Notes under the pieces: generated by a model
Told to the model about the DNA's origin: nothing
The model's input: the letters and a program-made list of their open reading frames with translations, nothing else
Database searches by the model: none
Shown here: piece after piece, positions 22,985 to 33,967 of the stretch
How the letters are laid out: every line of letters begins with the position of its first letter
Numbering within the stretch: the first letter of the stretch is position 1
From: Nageia nagi
Taxonomy: Eukaryota > Pinophyta
Assembly (NCBI GenBank): GCA_050084985.1
Contig: JBITNC010000001.1
Location: 75,020,001-75,084,000, forward strand
Length of the DNA stretch: 64,000 nt
Reading direction: 5' to 3'
Translations under genes and position numbers: made by a program

Positions 22985-23480
22985 TATCTAAAGAGCATAC
23001 ACTAGCATTGTGTGAACCCTTTAGTAGAATTGATGTTGATAAGGATATTTCTATTACCTCATTGGTAGGAAGGATTGGTTGTTTCAAGAATGCTATCATA
23101 TTTCTTGAATATGAAATCCCTAGTGATGATACCATTGCTAAATTCCTTCCAATCCATATGTGTGTCAAACTACTAGGAAAAATAGTCAATCATGCATTTT
23201 TAGATGATGGTGCAGGTTTAAATATTTGCTCCATTGACTTCGTAAAGAATTTCGATGATAAGTTGATGCCAAATTTTGTATAAAATAAGTACAAGATCAT
23301 AGGTTGTGATAGTGATAGTAAATCATATATTGTATATATCATGTTACCTATTCAAGTGAGACCAAAGATAGTGGAAGTCATGATTTATGTGCTAAAAAGC
23401 TTTTTTATGATATTTTACTTAGGAGACCATGGATACATCCTATGAGATACATACCATCTATATTGCTTATATTGATTAAA
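22985..23480 (+). pseudogene. Element A aspartic protease remnant
   Basis: The retroviral-type protease would cut the polyprotein. VNHAFLDDGAGLNICSIDF near 23187-23243 carries the active-site triad in the altered form DDGA. YLGDHGYIL near 23420-23445 corresponds to the LGRPWI flap-proximal motif of Tat proteases. The frame differs from gag, so at least one frameshift lies between about 22515 and 23008. Confidence 0.75.
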
Positions 23481-24507
23481 TTTAACCATGATGGATAGGA
23501 ATATATAGTGTAAGCAGTGGAAGAAAATCCAAACATGATTGTACAAATTGAAAACACCATAGTTCCATATAAAAATGTCAAAATCCATGAGGATAATCAT
23601 GAAGATAGTGAGGAAGATGAAGAAGATAATGACACTATTTAGCTATACAAAGAGAGATATGTTGGCACATATGTCATTAAATAGATGTTAATTCAAGAAG
23701 ATATTAGAAACTTAAGTATATATAAGAAAGAAAAGGATGACCAGCATTCATATCAACATTAGTGTTCATGCTCACCTCAACGCTCATGCTATCCTCATTG
23801 TTAGAAATATAATCATGATCAGTAAAAATTAGATGAGGATGATGTCAAGATGACATTGTACAATATAAATGCTTCAAAGTTAGAATCAAAAATAGATACA
23901 AATAATAATAATATAGAAACCTATGTCAAGTTTAACAAAAAGATAAGATAAATGAGGTATCATGCACCATTGATACCATGGTACATAGAATCCAAAAGGT
24001 GCAAAGGTAAAGTTATTGGCATGAATAAAAAGGAAATTGAAGAGGAATATATGAAAAATATTTGAATTAAACTAGAAAAAAGAAGCTAAATCAAAAAAAA
24101 TTGGTTTCATACAATAGTGAGAAAGAGTTAGAAGTAGAATTAGAGTTGCAATCAGTTAATATGATTGAGTTAGAACCAAAAGTAAAGGTAAAATCTTTAA
24201 AAAAAACTAATGTTTATGCTAACTCTAGTGTTTGCACTTGCATAAGTACCTGCATTAAGGAAACAAATCATGATTCCTTTGATTCCATGCTTGATAGGAT
24301 AGTTTCAAGGTTTTTTGATGTGTTCAAAATGGATGATGCACTCATGCACATGTTGGGGGCAAGATCAAAGTTCAAAACATTCTATTCCAAGAGACATGTC
24401 AGGGTTGCTTATCATCTTTATGCTTATTTCAAAAAGGAGATGGAGGACATAGAAGGTTCTTCCCTTCTATACTAGCCTACCTTTTTCTTTTATTACATAA
24501 GAGTAGG
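23481..24507 (+). pseudogene. Element A protease-RT linker, interrupted by B
   Basis: An acidic stretch (EDNHEDSEEDEEDND near 23590-23630) and an open frame at 24101-24475 (MVSYNSEKELEVELELQ...). The paralogous segment in B is at about 57990-57000 on -. The linker is cut at TAGGCTAGG (24504-24512) by element B and continues at 60886. Confidence 0.7.
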
Positions 24508-24512
24508 CTAGG

Positions 24513-25304
24513 TGTTGATATGTGTTTTAGTATCACATATGGTTTTACTCTAGACAAACCAAAATGCATATAAATATTTACTGTATGCTTTATCTAAGCT
24601 AATTAACCCAAATAAATATACATGAATAAGAGAATACAATAGTGTAGTAATAGAATAATGAAATTACATTGATGTCAAGATGTAAAATGATCTACACACA
24701 CTAGAGGGAAAGGAATTATGTGAATGATAAATACATTTGTATCTTTACCTATGTCAAGATTAAGAATATAATGGATGAACTTGTCAAAGAGTAGTGACCT
24801 TGCTATGCAAAACCCAAGACCAATTGTAAAAGAAACACCAATGTGGGTGCTAGTCTTTAAGAGTTTAGCATGGGCATAAATGTCCATGTGGGCATGAACA
24901 TTCTTGAAGAATGAGTTTCACTAACAAGGATAGATGATAGCAAATATGATGATAAGTTGAATCGAGAATATAATCATGGAAGTAGATAATAGATTTTCAC
25001 TCAAGTGATAACAAGATTCCAATCTCAACAAATGATATTTATAAATACCCAAGTGTAGAGTATCAACTATCAAGATGTGATCTTGATATGCTTTCCCTAG
25101 GTTAGAGATACTTACATTTATATCAAGTATTATTCACCATTTGACCCCTCAAATATTGGTTGAATTCATCTCAATGTGCCTAACATAAAACATAAGAACA
25201 CAACCTAAGAAATATGTGATAATAAGGTAAAATATGATTAAATATGTGTGTAAAGTTGTGCCTAAGTGGGACTGTGTTAAGAGGACCACTTATAGGTATC
25301 AACA
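24513..25304 (-). repeat. Element B 3' LTR
   Basis: On + it runs from TGTTGATATGTG to GGTATCAACA (792 bp). Its partner is 60109-60880. The plus-strand left edge is directly next to the TSD CTAGG in element A. Confidence 0.93.
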
Positions 25305-26700
25305 AACATCATTATTTTTAAGTATATAATGAAATTTAATCTTGAAATGAAAGGAAGTAAAGGTAAAAAGAAGAAAAATTTGACACTTACTTGATTTAGT
25401 TTTTCGGATCATCAAGGATTTGATTATGTATATTGCCCCTTCTTTACCTTAGTTATGAGATGTAATAGCTTACATGTAGTAAAATCAACCTAGAGCAAAG
25501 AATGGAACCTAAAAAATGAGAGGCATACACTTCCAAGAACATATATGATTGTTAACTCATAAAAGATATAGTAATGATAGTAAGATAGAACATCATAACA
25601 TTTCATCAAATGATATATCAATAATGGAGAAATGATAAAATTAATATAGTATGTATGCATCATCTTGAGAACACCAAATACAAAATACTCAATGTTTTAT
25701 TCTTATATGCATACATAAGAAATCATGATAAAGGTGTATCCATATCATCTTGGGTTACATGCCCCATTCCAAGATGAAACACATCAAATCACAACCATAT
25801 CTGTTAACTTAACATCATCAAGAGGTACATGCCCCATTCCTAGATGCAACATATGAATCATGAAGAACTAAATGGTGATGGTTAATTGAGATCCAACTAA
25901 TAAAGGTGAATCAAATATGGAGGTTAGTTGAGACCCAACTAAAGGTGACTTAGGGAAATGAATGGTTTGAATATTTCCCTACCACATTATATGATATGTT
26001 GCTCATCATCATGAGGTACAAACCCCATTATTAGATATGATTAAGGGATGATTGGTTTGAATATTTCCTAATCATGCATAATTATATTACTAGTGATAAT
26101 GTGTCCATTATACTAATGATTAGTATAGTCCCAATCACCAAGCTAACCTAAGAAAATTATTTGGTTTATTCATGACCAAATGATCAAAAATAATGATGTT
26201 TATTTAATTTCCACCCAACAAGGACATGATGTGCTAAGAAAATAATGAAGTATGATATGATAAAATTATGATCATGAATGTAAATATAAGAGAGTAAAAA
26301 ATGATACATACACTTACCTATGATAAATAATGTGATTTGATATAGAAATGTTAGCATGGGTGCTAATGTTAGCATGGCTGTGGAAGATAGCACGGGCATT
26401 AAGCCTCACATTGATTCAAATCTTGTAACATTTTTGAAGATGAGATATAAATGTATTGAGTGAGTTGACTTATGTTTGGTGCTTAATAATAGCACTGAAT
26501 TTGCCCAATACATCATCTACATGAATAACTAAATCAATATCATTGGTCTCAAAATGATAACTAATTGATAGATATGAATCTACCACATAGTTTATCTAAG
26601 CTGAATATGACCACTAATCTCTGTTATTTTTTTCTTTAGCCTAAAATATATAAATAATACCAACATAGGTGCTAGGATGACTGATGAATTTTTATACAAA
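25305..26700 (-). other. Element B 3' noncoding region with short repeats
   Basis: No coding frame. The motif GAGGTACATGCCCCATTCCTAGATG recurs three to four times between about 25755 and 26040 (spacing roughly 60-180 bp). GTTAGTTGAGACCCAACTAA-like words are duplicated at 25880-25940. Long, repeat-bearing 3' regions are common in Tat-lineage elements. Confidence 0.6.
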
Positions 26701-28090
26701 AATTTATCATGGGTGCTAACTTAATAGAGCAAAAATGGAGCTAGGATCCTAATTCTTGATCTTTGTACTAATTACTAACTAAAGGATGCTCTTTAAAAAC
26801 TATGTGAATGTCTTCCCTTATGCATAAAAGGGCTTGAGATGCTTTGCATTAGTTGATAATTTGTCAACTTTTCCATAAATTATTACCAACCTATATACAT
26901 TATTTGGATACTTTGTCTTAATGATGTAGGGACCAATATAATTGGTCTCAAACTTGTCTTTGTCTTATTTTCTAACCTATGACTTATGATGATTCTCCTT
27001 GAATACTAGATCACCCACTTGGAACTCTCTTGGTATAATCTTCTTTCCATATGTTTTCTTAGCTCTTTTTTTATTACTTTAAGTTATTTTAAGACATAAA
27101 ATATCTTTTCATCCAATCCTTCTAGTTTCCTTAGTATTTGTTTTTGTTGCTCTTCTCAATCAATGGTGCCTTTTAAGAACACCCTTAATGATGGTATCTC
27201 TACCTCCAATGGTAATACTACCTCATCTCCATAGACTAATGAAAATGGACTACAATTTGTATCTAATTTGATGCTTGTTTTTTATACCCATAATGTATAT
27301 ATAAGTTGTGAATGCCAATCTCTATTATTCTTCTTAACTATCTTTCATAAGATGTTGATAATTATTTTGTTAGCTACATCTGCTTGTCCATTGCCTTATG
27401 GATAATAGGTTGATGAGAACCTTTTCTTGATCTTGAAAATCTTGCAAAACTCCCTAACTTGTTTTCTTCTATAGTTCTTTATATTAGCCATGATGATATG
27501 AGATGGAATACCAAAACTATCTATGATATTTTCATTCATGAATTTCACAATTTAAGGCCCTTTGGATGATCTCAAATTTATACCTTTAGCCTATTTTCTT
27601 AAGTATTTGATACCAACTAGGATTAATTTATGCCCCTCACTAGATTTCGGATTGATAACTCCAATTAAATCCAAGGCCCAAATGAAAAATGTCCAAGGTG
27701 ATATCATTGTGGCTAATTCACTTGAATGAGCCTATTTCAAGTTAGCATGTTTTTGATACTTTTCATATTTCTCAACATATAAAATGTAATCTTTTTCCAT
27801 AAATGGATAATAATAACCCAACCTTATGATTTTATGATAAATAGATTTACCATTGAAATGACTTCCATTTATCATATCATGTTCTTGCTCCATAACCTTA
27901 TTTGCTTCAATTTCATTTAGACATCTAAGCAAAGTACTATCAAATGATCTTTTGTAAAGAATATCACCAATAATGATATACCTTGCAGCCATGTGTTTCA
28001 AACTTTGTTTGAGTAACTTGGACTGACATGAATATGAAATATTTCCTTGCTTGAGGTAGTTGTACATATCACCATACCATGCATGCAATG
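26700..28090 (-). pseudogene. Element B integrase remnant
   Basis: Integrase inserts the cDNA into the genome. On the minus strand an open stretch at 28088-27732 contains the H-H-C-C region in weakened form (EQEHDMINGSHFNGKSIYHK, with YVEKYEKYQK where two Cys are expected). Then follow WALDLIGVIN (first Asp), FGIPSHIIMANIKN (second Asp changed to Ala) and NGQADVANK (the catalytic Glu of NGQxE changed). The C-terminal PFSLVYGDEVVLPLEVEIPS lies near 27240-27180. Loss of two catalytic residues plus stops shows it is inactive. Confidence 0.85.
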
Positions 28091-28284
28091 GTATAATAGC
28101 ATATATGAATGGTTCTCTTTTGAAGAACCCTTGAAATTCATCATCATATATAAAACAATAATATCCAAGGTTTTTGATTATGATTTCCTAATATTCAATT
28201 GAGATAGGTGTTAGTAAACCTTGAAATATTCTCAAATTGAATCTATGTAAAGCACCTTTGAACCATTGCAACTACTAGGTATTT

Positions 28285-28610
28285 ATATGGTTACAATTTT
28301 TCATCTTTTATGTTGTAAGCATTATTGATTTGATTGATGATAAGCTGGGAGTCAACATAAACTTTTAACTTAAAAATTCCAAGGTTTATTGATGCCTTTA
28401 ATCCTAATACTAAATCCTCATACTCAACCATATTATTAGTGCATTCAAAATTTAACTTATAATCCATAGGAATCATACCACCTTCAAAAGATACTAGCAC
28501 AATCCTTACCCCAGCCCCTTGTAAACATTTAGAGACATTAAATAATAGTGTCCATGTCTTGTTCTCACACTACTCAACTAGTTCCACAAGCTCATTCTTA
28601 TTATTATTTT
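28285..28610 (-). pseudogene. Element B second (archaeal-type) RNase H remnant
   Basis: Tat elements carry an extra RNase H (aRNH) after the normal one. The open frame 28500-28291 has KLNFECTNNMVEYEDLVLGL and VYVDSQLIINQINNAYNIKD, which match the E and D catalytic blocks; the first Asp block lies just upstream in a broken frame. Position between gRH and integrase is the usual Tat arrangement, unlike element D. Confidence 0.82.
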
Positions 28611-29072
28611 CATCACATGATGTTGCTATAAGCATATCAATTATAACTTGTCCCTTGACTTCTTTTTGGTGTGTGTGGAGGATATCAAACTCTTGGAGTC
28701 CTATGATCCATTTGGATGATCTTCTTTGCCACTATGGATTTGATAGAAAATGCCTTAGTGTATCATATTAAGCCACAATGAAGGTAGTGTTGGTGATCAT
28801 GTAGTACCTCAATTTCTAAGTTATGTATATTATGGCATAACACAACTTCTCAATTGGTGTGTATTTGATTTTTGCATTTTATAGTGTCTTGGATAAATAG
28901 TACATATCCCTTTCCCTTTTTTCATTATAAAGTTCCACAAGTACTATCCTAATGAAATTGGTTGTAGTGGAAATATAAAAGTATGGAGGCTTGGTATGAT
29001 CAATTATCTATAAATAAGAGGATTAAGCAAGTAGCTTTTGATGTCTTCAAATACCTTTTAACACTCCTTTGT
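28611..29072 (-). pseudogene. Element B RT-associated RNase H (gRH) remnant, cut by C
   Basis: On the minus strand the segment reads through FEDIKSYLLNP, VLVELYNEKRER and YTPIEKLCYAIIY-like pieces in shifting frames. These match the Ty3-type RNase H of element A at about 61990-62280. It is cut by element C at TSD CCATA (29073-29077) and continues at 55934. Confidence 0.75.
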
Positions 29073-29077
29073 CCATA

Positions 29078-29798
29078 TGATCCAAATTGGATCATGATAG
29101 GTTGGTTTTTTCAGGATAAATACTCATTCTAGAGGTATATATGCTTGGAGATAGATTTAAGGATATAATTTGGAGTTATTTTACATTCATTTTTAGGCTA
29201 CTAGTGGCATGCAAATTGCTAATTTTAAGCTATTAATGGTATGCACCTTGATGAGTTAGTAGGGGAAGTTGAAGGGACATCGATGTGTTGAGAAGATGAG
29301 ATGATTCAATGCCTATAGTCAACATTTCCAATGCATTTCCAAGCTTATTTAAAGGCATTATACTCTCTTTGATTGATATGAAAATTTTAGAGAGTTCAGT
29401 GTTTTGGAATTGTAGGATTTGAAGGAAGACCAAGAGTCATTCTAGAGTTCTGTAGTTTTGAGATTATTTTCTTCTTGTTGTAGGAAATCATTGTAACTAT
29501 AGGAGATTTTATTTTCATTATGTTGATCATATTTTTATATACATATAATATTGTAATTTTCATAGATAATAAAAAGAGAAGGCTTGAATTCCATGCTAGA
29601 TTAGCCCATGTTGGGTGAACCAGGGTAAAATCATTATGTTGATCTTGTTATGTGTTTGAGATTACTAGTTTATGAATTACATTATGCAAATTTCAAATTT
29701 ATATGCAATTGTATGGTTTCATAATGGTGAATGTATTTTCATTTGAATATGTAAGTGAAGATCTAAGTATGCTATAAGCATCCAATGATTACAAATCA
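29078..29798 (+). repeat. Element C 5' LTR
   Basis: It starts TGATCCAAATTGGATCATG and ends AATGATTACAAATCA (721 bp). Its partner at 55211-55928 starts TGATCTGAATTAGATCATG and ends GTTATGAATGA; the terminal CA there has become GA. Confidence 0.92.
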
Positions 29799-29800
29799 TG

Positions 29801-29814
29801 TGGTATCAAAGCTT
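29801..29814 (+). other. Element C primer-binding site (initiator tRNA-Met)
   Basis: TGGTATCAAAGCTT begins two bases after the 5' LTR end. The plant initiator tRNA-Met 3' end gives TGGTATCAGAGC as the complement, so one mismatch is present. Confidence 0.88.
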
Positions 29815-29895
29815 GTGTGCATAAAATTTGGGGTCAAAATTTTAGATATTTTAGGCCACCAATGATGTGTTTTTTGATGTTTTGGAGGAGATATC

Positions 29896-31883
29896 TATTG
29901 ATCGATATAGCATAACCTCAAGGGTTTGGTCTAGTCATGTTCTCCACTTCCTACAATAGTAGGTTCCTTAAAAGAGAAGAAGGTGGTGGGGATGCACTTG
30001 TGTTGATTTTTTTCTCAATCTTTAATTTGTAGATCAGTTTCTATCTATATTTAAGTTCAAAATTAATAGGAAAAGAATAAAAAGATGAAGAATTATAAAA
30101 AAGAGATAAGTAAATAAATAACTAAAATAGGAAATTTACAACTTGGGCATTACAGCACAGGCAGCAATCCATAGCCAATATTAAGAATAGTAGATTATCT
30201 TGCACTTGGGGTCTCGCAATCACAATATACAACCATAATTTGTAGAAAACATTCCACACATAACATTCACAAAAGTAATAACAGCTACTTTATTGCAAAA
30301 GAGCAAAGCATTATCTATTTGTATTATCATATGTGAATTGCTTTTATAGATTAGGGCAAATTTGCTAAAATGTTTGACCTTCTTAATTTCTAAAAACTAA
30401 CTATTTATACAACTTTTCCCTCCTTTGGGTGGTTGGATCTCATTAATGTAAATTACTATTAGCATTGAATTAAAAAAGTACAATAGCATTATTTACATAA
30501 ATGCTATAACTATCTTATATTATACAATGAACAAGTACTAATCAACATGAACTATTTGGGGATTTGTAACTTTTGATCAGCCATGTCCATAGAGCCATAA
30601 TCTTTCTAACATGTTGTTGACTGCTCCTTCCTCAGCCATGTAGCTGATTAAATATAACACTATTACTTATTAAAGGTAGCATGATAACTGATTGAGAGTA
30701 GCATTGTAGCTAATTGAGTAGTTATTTGATTGCACACTAATTGGTATGATTTGGTTGTATGCTTTATCAGTCACTATCTACTTCTCTACAATCTTTATAA
30801 TCTCTACTATGGATGTTAGTAATCAAAGTAATGATAGTTGGTAGACATTATGTTTGCTTGAATCAAAAATAATTACCACTATTATGTGGAAATGAGTTGG
30901 TGTTGATACATTAACAAGGCCATAGGAATCAAACACTTAAAATGAAGTGGACCCAAGTGTTCTTTCTCATGCATTACTCTTCCACTTACTTAGTGAGCTC
31001 TATGTTCTTCTTTCAAGCTCTATTGATGATCTAGTTCTTCTGGAACCCACTTATTTTTACCAAAATTTGTGACATCATCCTTTAAAATCATCAAGCTTTA
31101 TTGATATTTTGATTCAACTAGGACCTATTAATTTTAGCTAAAAATCATGATGTCATCTCCCAGAATCAATAGACTCTATAGAAATTCTAATTTCTTTGGG
31201 ACCTCCTTATTTTTACCAAAATTGTGTGACATCACCTCCTAAAATCATTAGGATCTATTGATATTCTTTAAGAATCTACACTCACTACTATCTATTTTGA
31301 GGTTCACTAATTTTTATCAAAAATTGTGATGTCATCCTTCAAAATCATTGGGCACTATTAATATTCTTCAAAAATGGAACTCTAAATATGTACAAGTTTT
31401 GGAAATTTGTGCTAATAATTCCTAAAGACTCTAAGGTAATAAATATGACTCTAAGAAATTTTACATTCATGACTTCTTAAGTATACTTGGAGAATATGAC
31501 ATGATTCTTGAGGACTCTCAACTCCTAGTCACTAAAGAATAAAAGAATACAAAATTAACATAAGTCTTACTGACATAACTTTTGGGTAACCTGATTTATA
31601 TAATCCCTGTGCACTAAAGAATGAAAAAACTCCCAGGTGGCTTTATTCATATAATTCCCAGGTAATAATAAAAAAATGACTCCCAACACCCTAAAGAAAA
31701 TAAATAAGAAGAGGGGGGATTTATGATGAAAGAATATAAAATTTTACAACTCATGAAGACACTAAAAGAATAATGTTCCTCAGGGTACTCTTATATACAT
31801 AACTCCCAGGTAGTGAAGAATGAAATAATGAAGAATGAAAAATAGAATTACCCAAATTTTGAGTGTTATTCTAAAGGAATACA
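29896..31883 (-). repeat. Element D 3' LTR
   Basis: On + it runs from TATTGATCGATATAGC to AAAGGAATACA. On the minus strand it therefore starts TGTATTCC and ends GATCAATA, i.e. TG...TA rather than TG...CA. It is colinear with 48649-50624 over its whole length. The TSD exactly abuts the end of homology, which supports these borders. Confidence 0.9.
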
Positions 31884-32183
31884 ATCTTTTGGTTGCTCTT
31901 TGGGGTATCCACCTATTAGAGAAAATAACCCATCAACTACTACTTCTAGTAGCTTACCTAGAAGTGGATCTGGTTGCAGTCTCAATTGCTACCATCATGT
32001 TTGGAGGAAAGAATGTTTGCATCTTTTTATTTAGTTCACTCAATTATTTATAATTAGGTTGTGATAGTGTTAACACATAAAAATGATTTTATGTTTTTAA
32101 ATCAATAAATTAATGAAATATGCTTGGCTTAACTATATGTCTTGAATGGATAAAAGTGATAATATCAATGTTTGGCTTGAATA

Positions 32184-32268
32184 GGAGTATTGCATAAATT
32201 GTCTTGAATATTGCATGGTATATCTTGAGTATTGCGTGAATTATCTTGTTTATTGATGTATTTATCTT
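32184..32268 (+). repeat. 21-bp tandem units in the E 5' LTR (4 copies)
   Basis: Units of the form GARTATTGCRTGRATTATCTT stand upstream of the TATA box. The 3' LTR carries five copies (37536-37641). Such U3 repeats often hold transcription factor sites; here that is inference. Confidence 0.9.
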
Positions 32269-32333
32269 AAATCTTGTGAAATAACCTTATTTATGTGGAT
32301 GCACGCCGACCTATGGGCGGTATTACCTATATC

Positions 32334-32343
32334 TATATAAATA
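32334..32343 (+). promoter_or_regulatory. TATA box of the E 5' LTR promoter
   Basis: TATATAAATA inside CTATATCTATATAAATAAGGG, about 266 bp into the LTR and downstream of the U3 tandem units. Transcription would start around 32365-32375. The same box is present in the 3' LTR near 37708. Confidence 0.8.
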
Positions 32344-32924
32344 AGGGATCTAATAGTAAGTCCACAACAACAAGGATACACATGATCCCGCGTATGGTCT
32401 TGTAAGTGGCTACCCCCTAAGGTATCTCTTGGTACCGCCTACAAGGCTGTGGTTTGTGTGCTTCCTTGCACGAGCTATCCTGACATCTGCGATCAATTCT
32501 GATCTTATACTGCTATCTGAGATATCTATACTGAAGAACTGGACCTAACTGAGAGGTCAAAGCTATCAAGATAAGGCCGCCGTGCTCCTTTGTGAATGGA
32601 AGAACACCGCCGGCGCTCTTATATCACTGAAACGGACCGCCCGCGGTCCTCTTTTGGCATCATTGCAGGTTGCGATGCTATTGGAAAGGTAGCTCATCAT
32701 CAGTACATCGCTAATATCTACGTCTTCCGTTGTCAGGTACGTTCCGTGAGGTAAGTACACAAATCACAGTCTTGGTTGGTTACATTTACACTTCTGAATT
32801 GTTATATGTCGTTCATTGTTATCTAGAATAAATTGCTACCCGTAGCTAGAATACAGATAATATTGAGTTTGTAGATAGTCCCCTATTTACTTATTTGCAC
32901 TCTCAATTTTTATTTGTAAACATT

Positions 32925-32942
32925 TGGTGAACCCGACGTGAA
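32925..32942 (+). other. Element E primer-binding site
   Basis: TGGTGAACCCGACGTGAA begins two bases after the 5' LTR. It has the form expected of the complement of a tRNA 3' end with CCA, but I cannot assign the tRNA with certainty. Confidence 0.75.
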
Positions 32943-33013
32943 CTACACATCATTACACTAAAACCCTAAAGGTCTTAGTTCAGATTAACATCTATTTTGT
33001 GAGTGTCTTAGTT

Positions 33014-33967
33014 ATGGAACAGCTCCAATTATTCTTGTGTAGTCTTTCAAAAGGGGATTTGGATAAATTATTGGTAGAAATCAGACATGATGATCCGGAG
33101 GGATCCAGAGGAATGCAACATAGCACTGAGGGTGATAATAGTAATGTTCAGGCCACAATGGAAGGTATGCAGAGGCAGATAGATAGATTGACAAGGAGAT
33201 CAGCTCCGCCTAACGAGTCTTTCGAATTCGGTAGTCCTTTATGTGATGACATTCGTAGGCATATGCCGCCAGCCAATTACATTAAGCCAAAATTCAGTAA
33301 GTTCAATGGTGGAGGAGATCCAAGGAGACATATACAAGGATTTAAGGATGAATGTGAACTCATAATTGGTACAGACCAAAGATTGCAGGCTAAATTCTTC
33401 CCCCAGAGCTTGGAAGGAGATGCACGAGAATGGTTCTATGGCTTGACTGAAGGGTCCATTACATCATTTGCAGAATTCAGTGATTTGTTTCTGGAGCAAT
33501 ATAAGCATAACATCAGGAAGGAGGTTATGCTATCAGATTTATGTGCTATTAAACAGGATAGTGATGAGCAGCTGGATAAATTCGTTGTGAGGTTTAAAAA
33601 TACATGGCAGCAGGTAAAGACCAAGTTAACAGAAAAAGAGGTAAATAACATTTTTAAAGAAGCTGTTATATTGCCCTTACAATCATATGTTATTGATTAT
33701 ACACACCTCACATTTTCTGATATGACGTATAAACTGTTAGAGAAAGAAAAAGTCCTTGTGAAGCTAGAGCTTGTAAAGTATAGCAATGGTGATAAGGTTA
33801 AAGCAGAAGATGAGAGACCGCAATCGTCAAAGAAGGAGAAAACTATTCATGTGGTTGAGAAGACAAATGTGATGAAAGAGAGGAAATTTGTGAAATTTCC
33901 CATACCGCCGAGGTATATCTTAAAAGATCTTATGGCAAAAAGATTATTACAACCTTTACCAAAGTAG
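33014..33967 (+). CDS. Element E Gag protein, ended by a TAG
   Basis: The first in-frame ATG is at 33014 (MEQLQLFLCSLSKGDLDKLL). About 317 codons are open, clearly coding. The N-terminal part is followed by the retrotransposon gag (capsid) domain at residues ~85-225, with FNGGGDPRRHIQGFKDECEL and FFPQSLEGDAREWFYGL. A charged linker follows. The TAG at 33965 interrupts QPLPK*EEDPTVERPPW, and translation would continue in the same frame into the zinc knuckle and protease. CAG to TAG is the simplest explanation; a programmed readthrough codon cannot be excluded. Gag would assemble particles that could also be used by related elements. Confidence 0.9.
   Translation: MEQLQLFLCSLSKGDLDKLLVEIRHDDPEGSRGMQHSTEGDNSNVQATMEGMQRQIDRLTRRSAPPNESFEFGSPLCDDIRRHMPPANYIKPKFSKFNGGGDPRRHIQGFKDECELIIGTDQRLQAKFFPQSLEGDAREWFYGLTEGSITSFAEFSDLFLEQYKHNIRKEVMLSDLCAIKQDSDEQLDKFVVRFKNTWQQVKTKLTEKEVNNIFKEAVILPLQSYVIDYTHLTFSDMTYKLLEKEKVLVKLELVKYSNGDKVKAEDERPQSSKKEKTIHVVEKTNVMKERKFVKFPIPPRYILKDLMAKRLLQPLPK

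Larger units (their letters stand above)
32068..32922 (+). repeat. Element E 5' LTR
   Basis: 855 bp, TG...CA ends. It contains four 21-22-bp tandem units at 32184-32268, a TATA box at 32334 and three copies of the CG-rich motif described separately (about 32574-32655). U5 ends CTCAATTTTTATTTGTAAACA. Confidence 0.97.

Noticed and set aside
31835-32053. 72-codon plus-strand frame beside element E
   Set aside because: It crosses the edge of D's 3' LTR and is antisense to the end of D's extra ORF; chance frame.
32566-32760. Minus-strand frames in both E LTRs (also 37886-38134)
   Set aside because: They are identical because the LTRs are identical, lack family resemblance and overlap the U5 region; not a gene.
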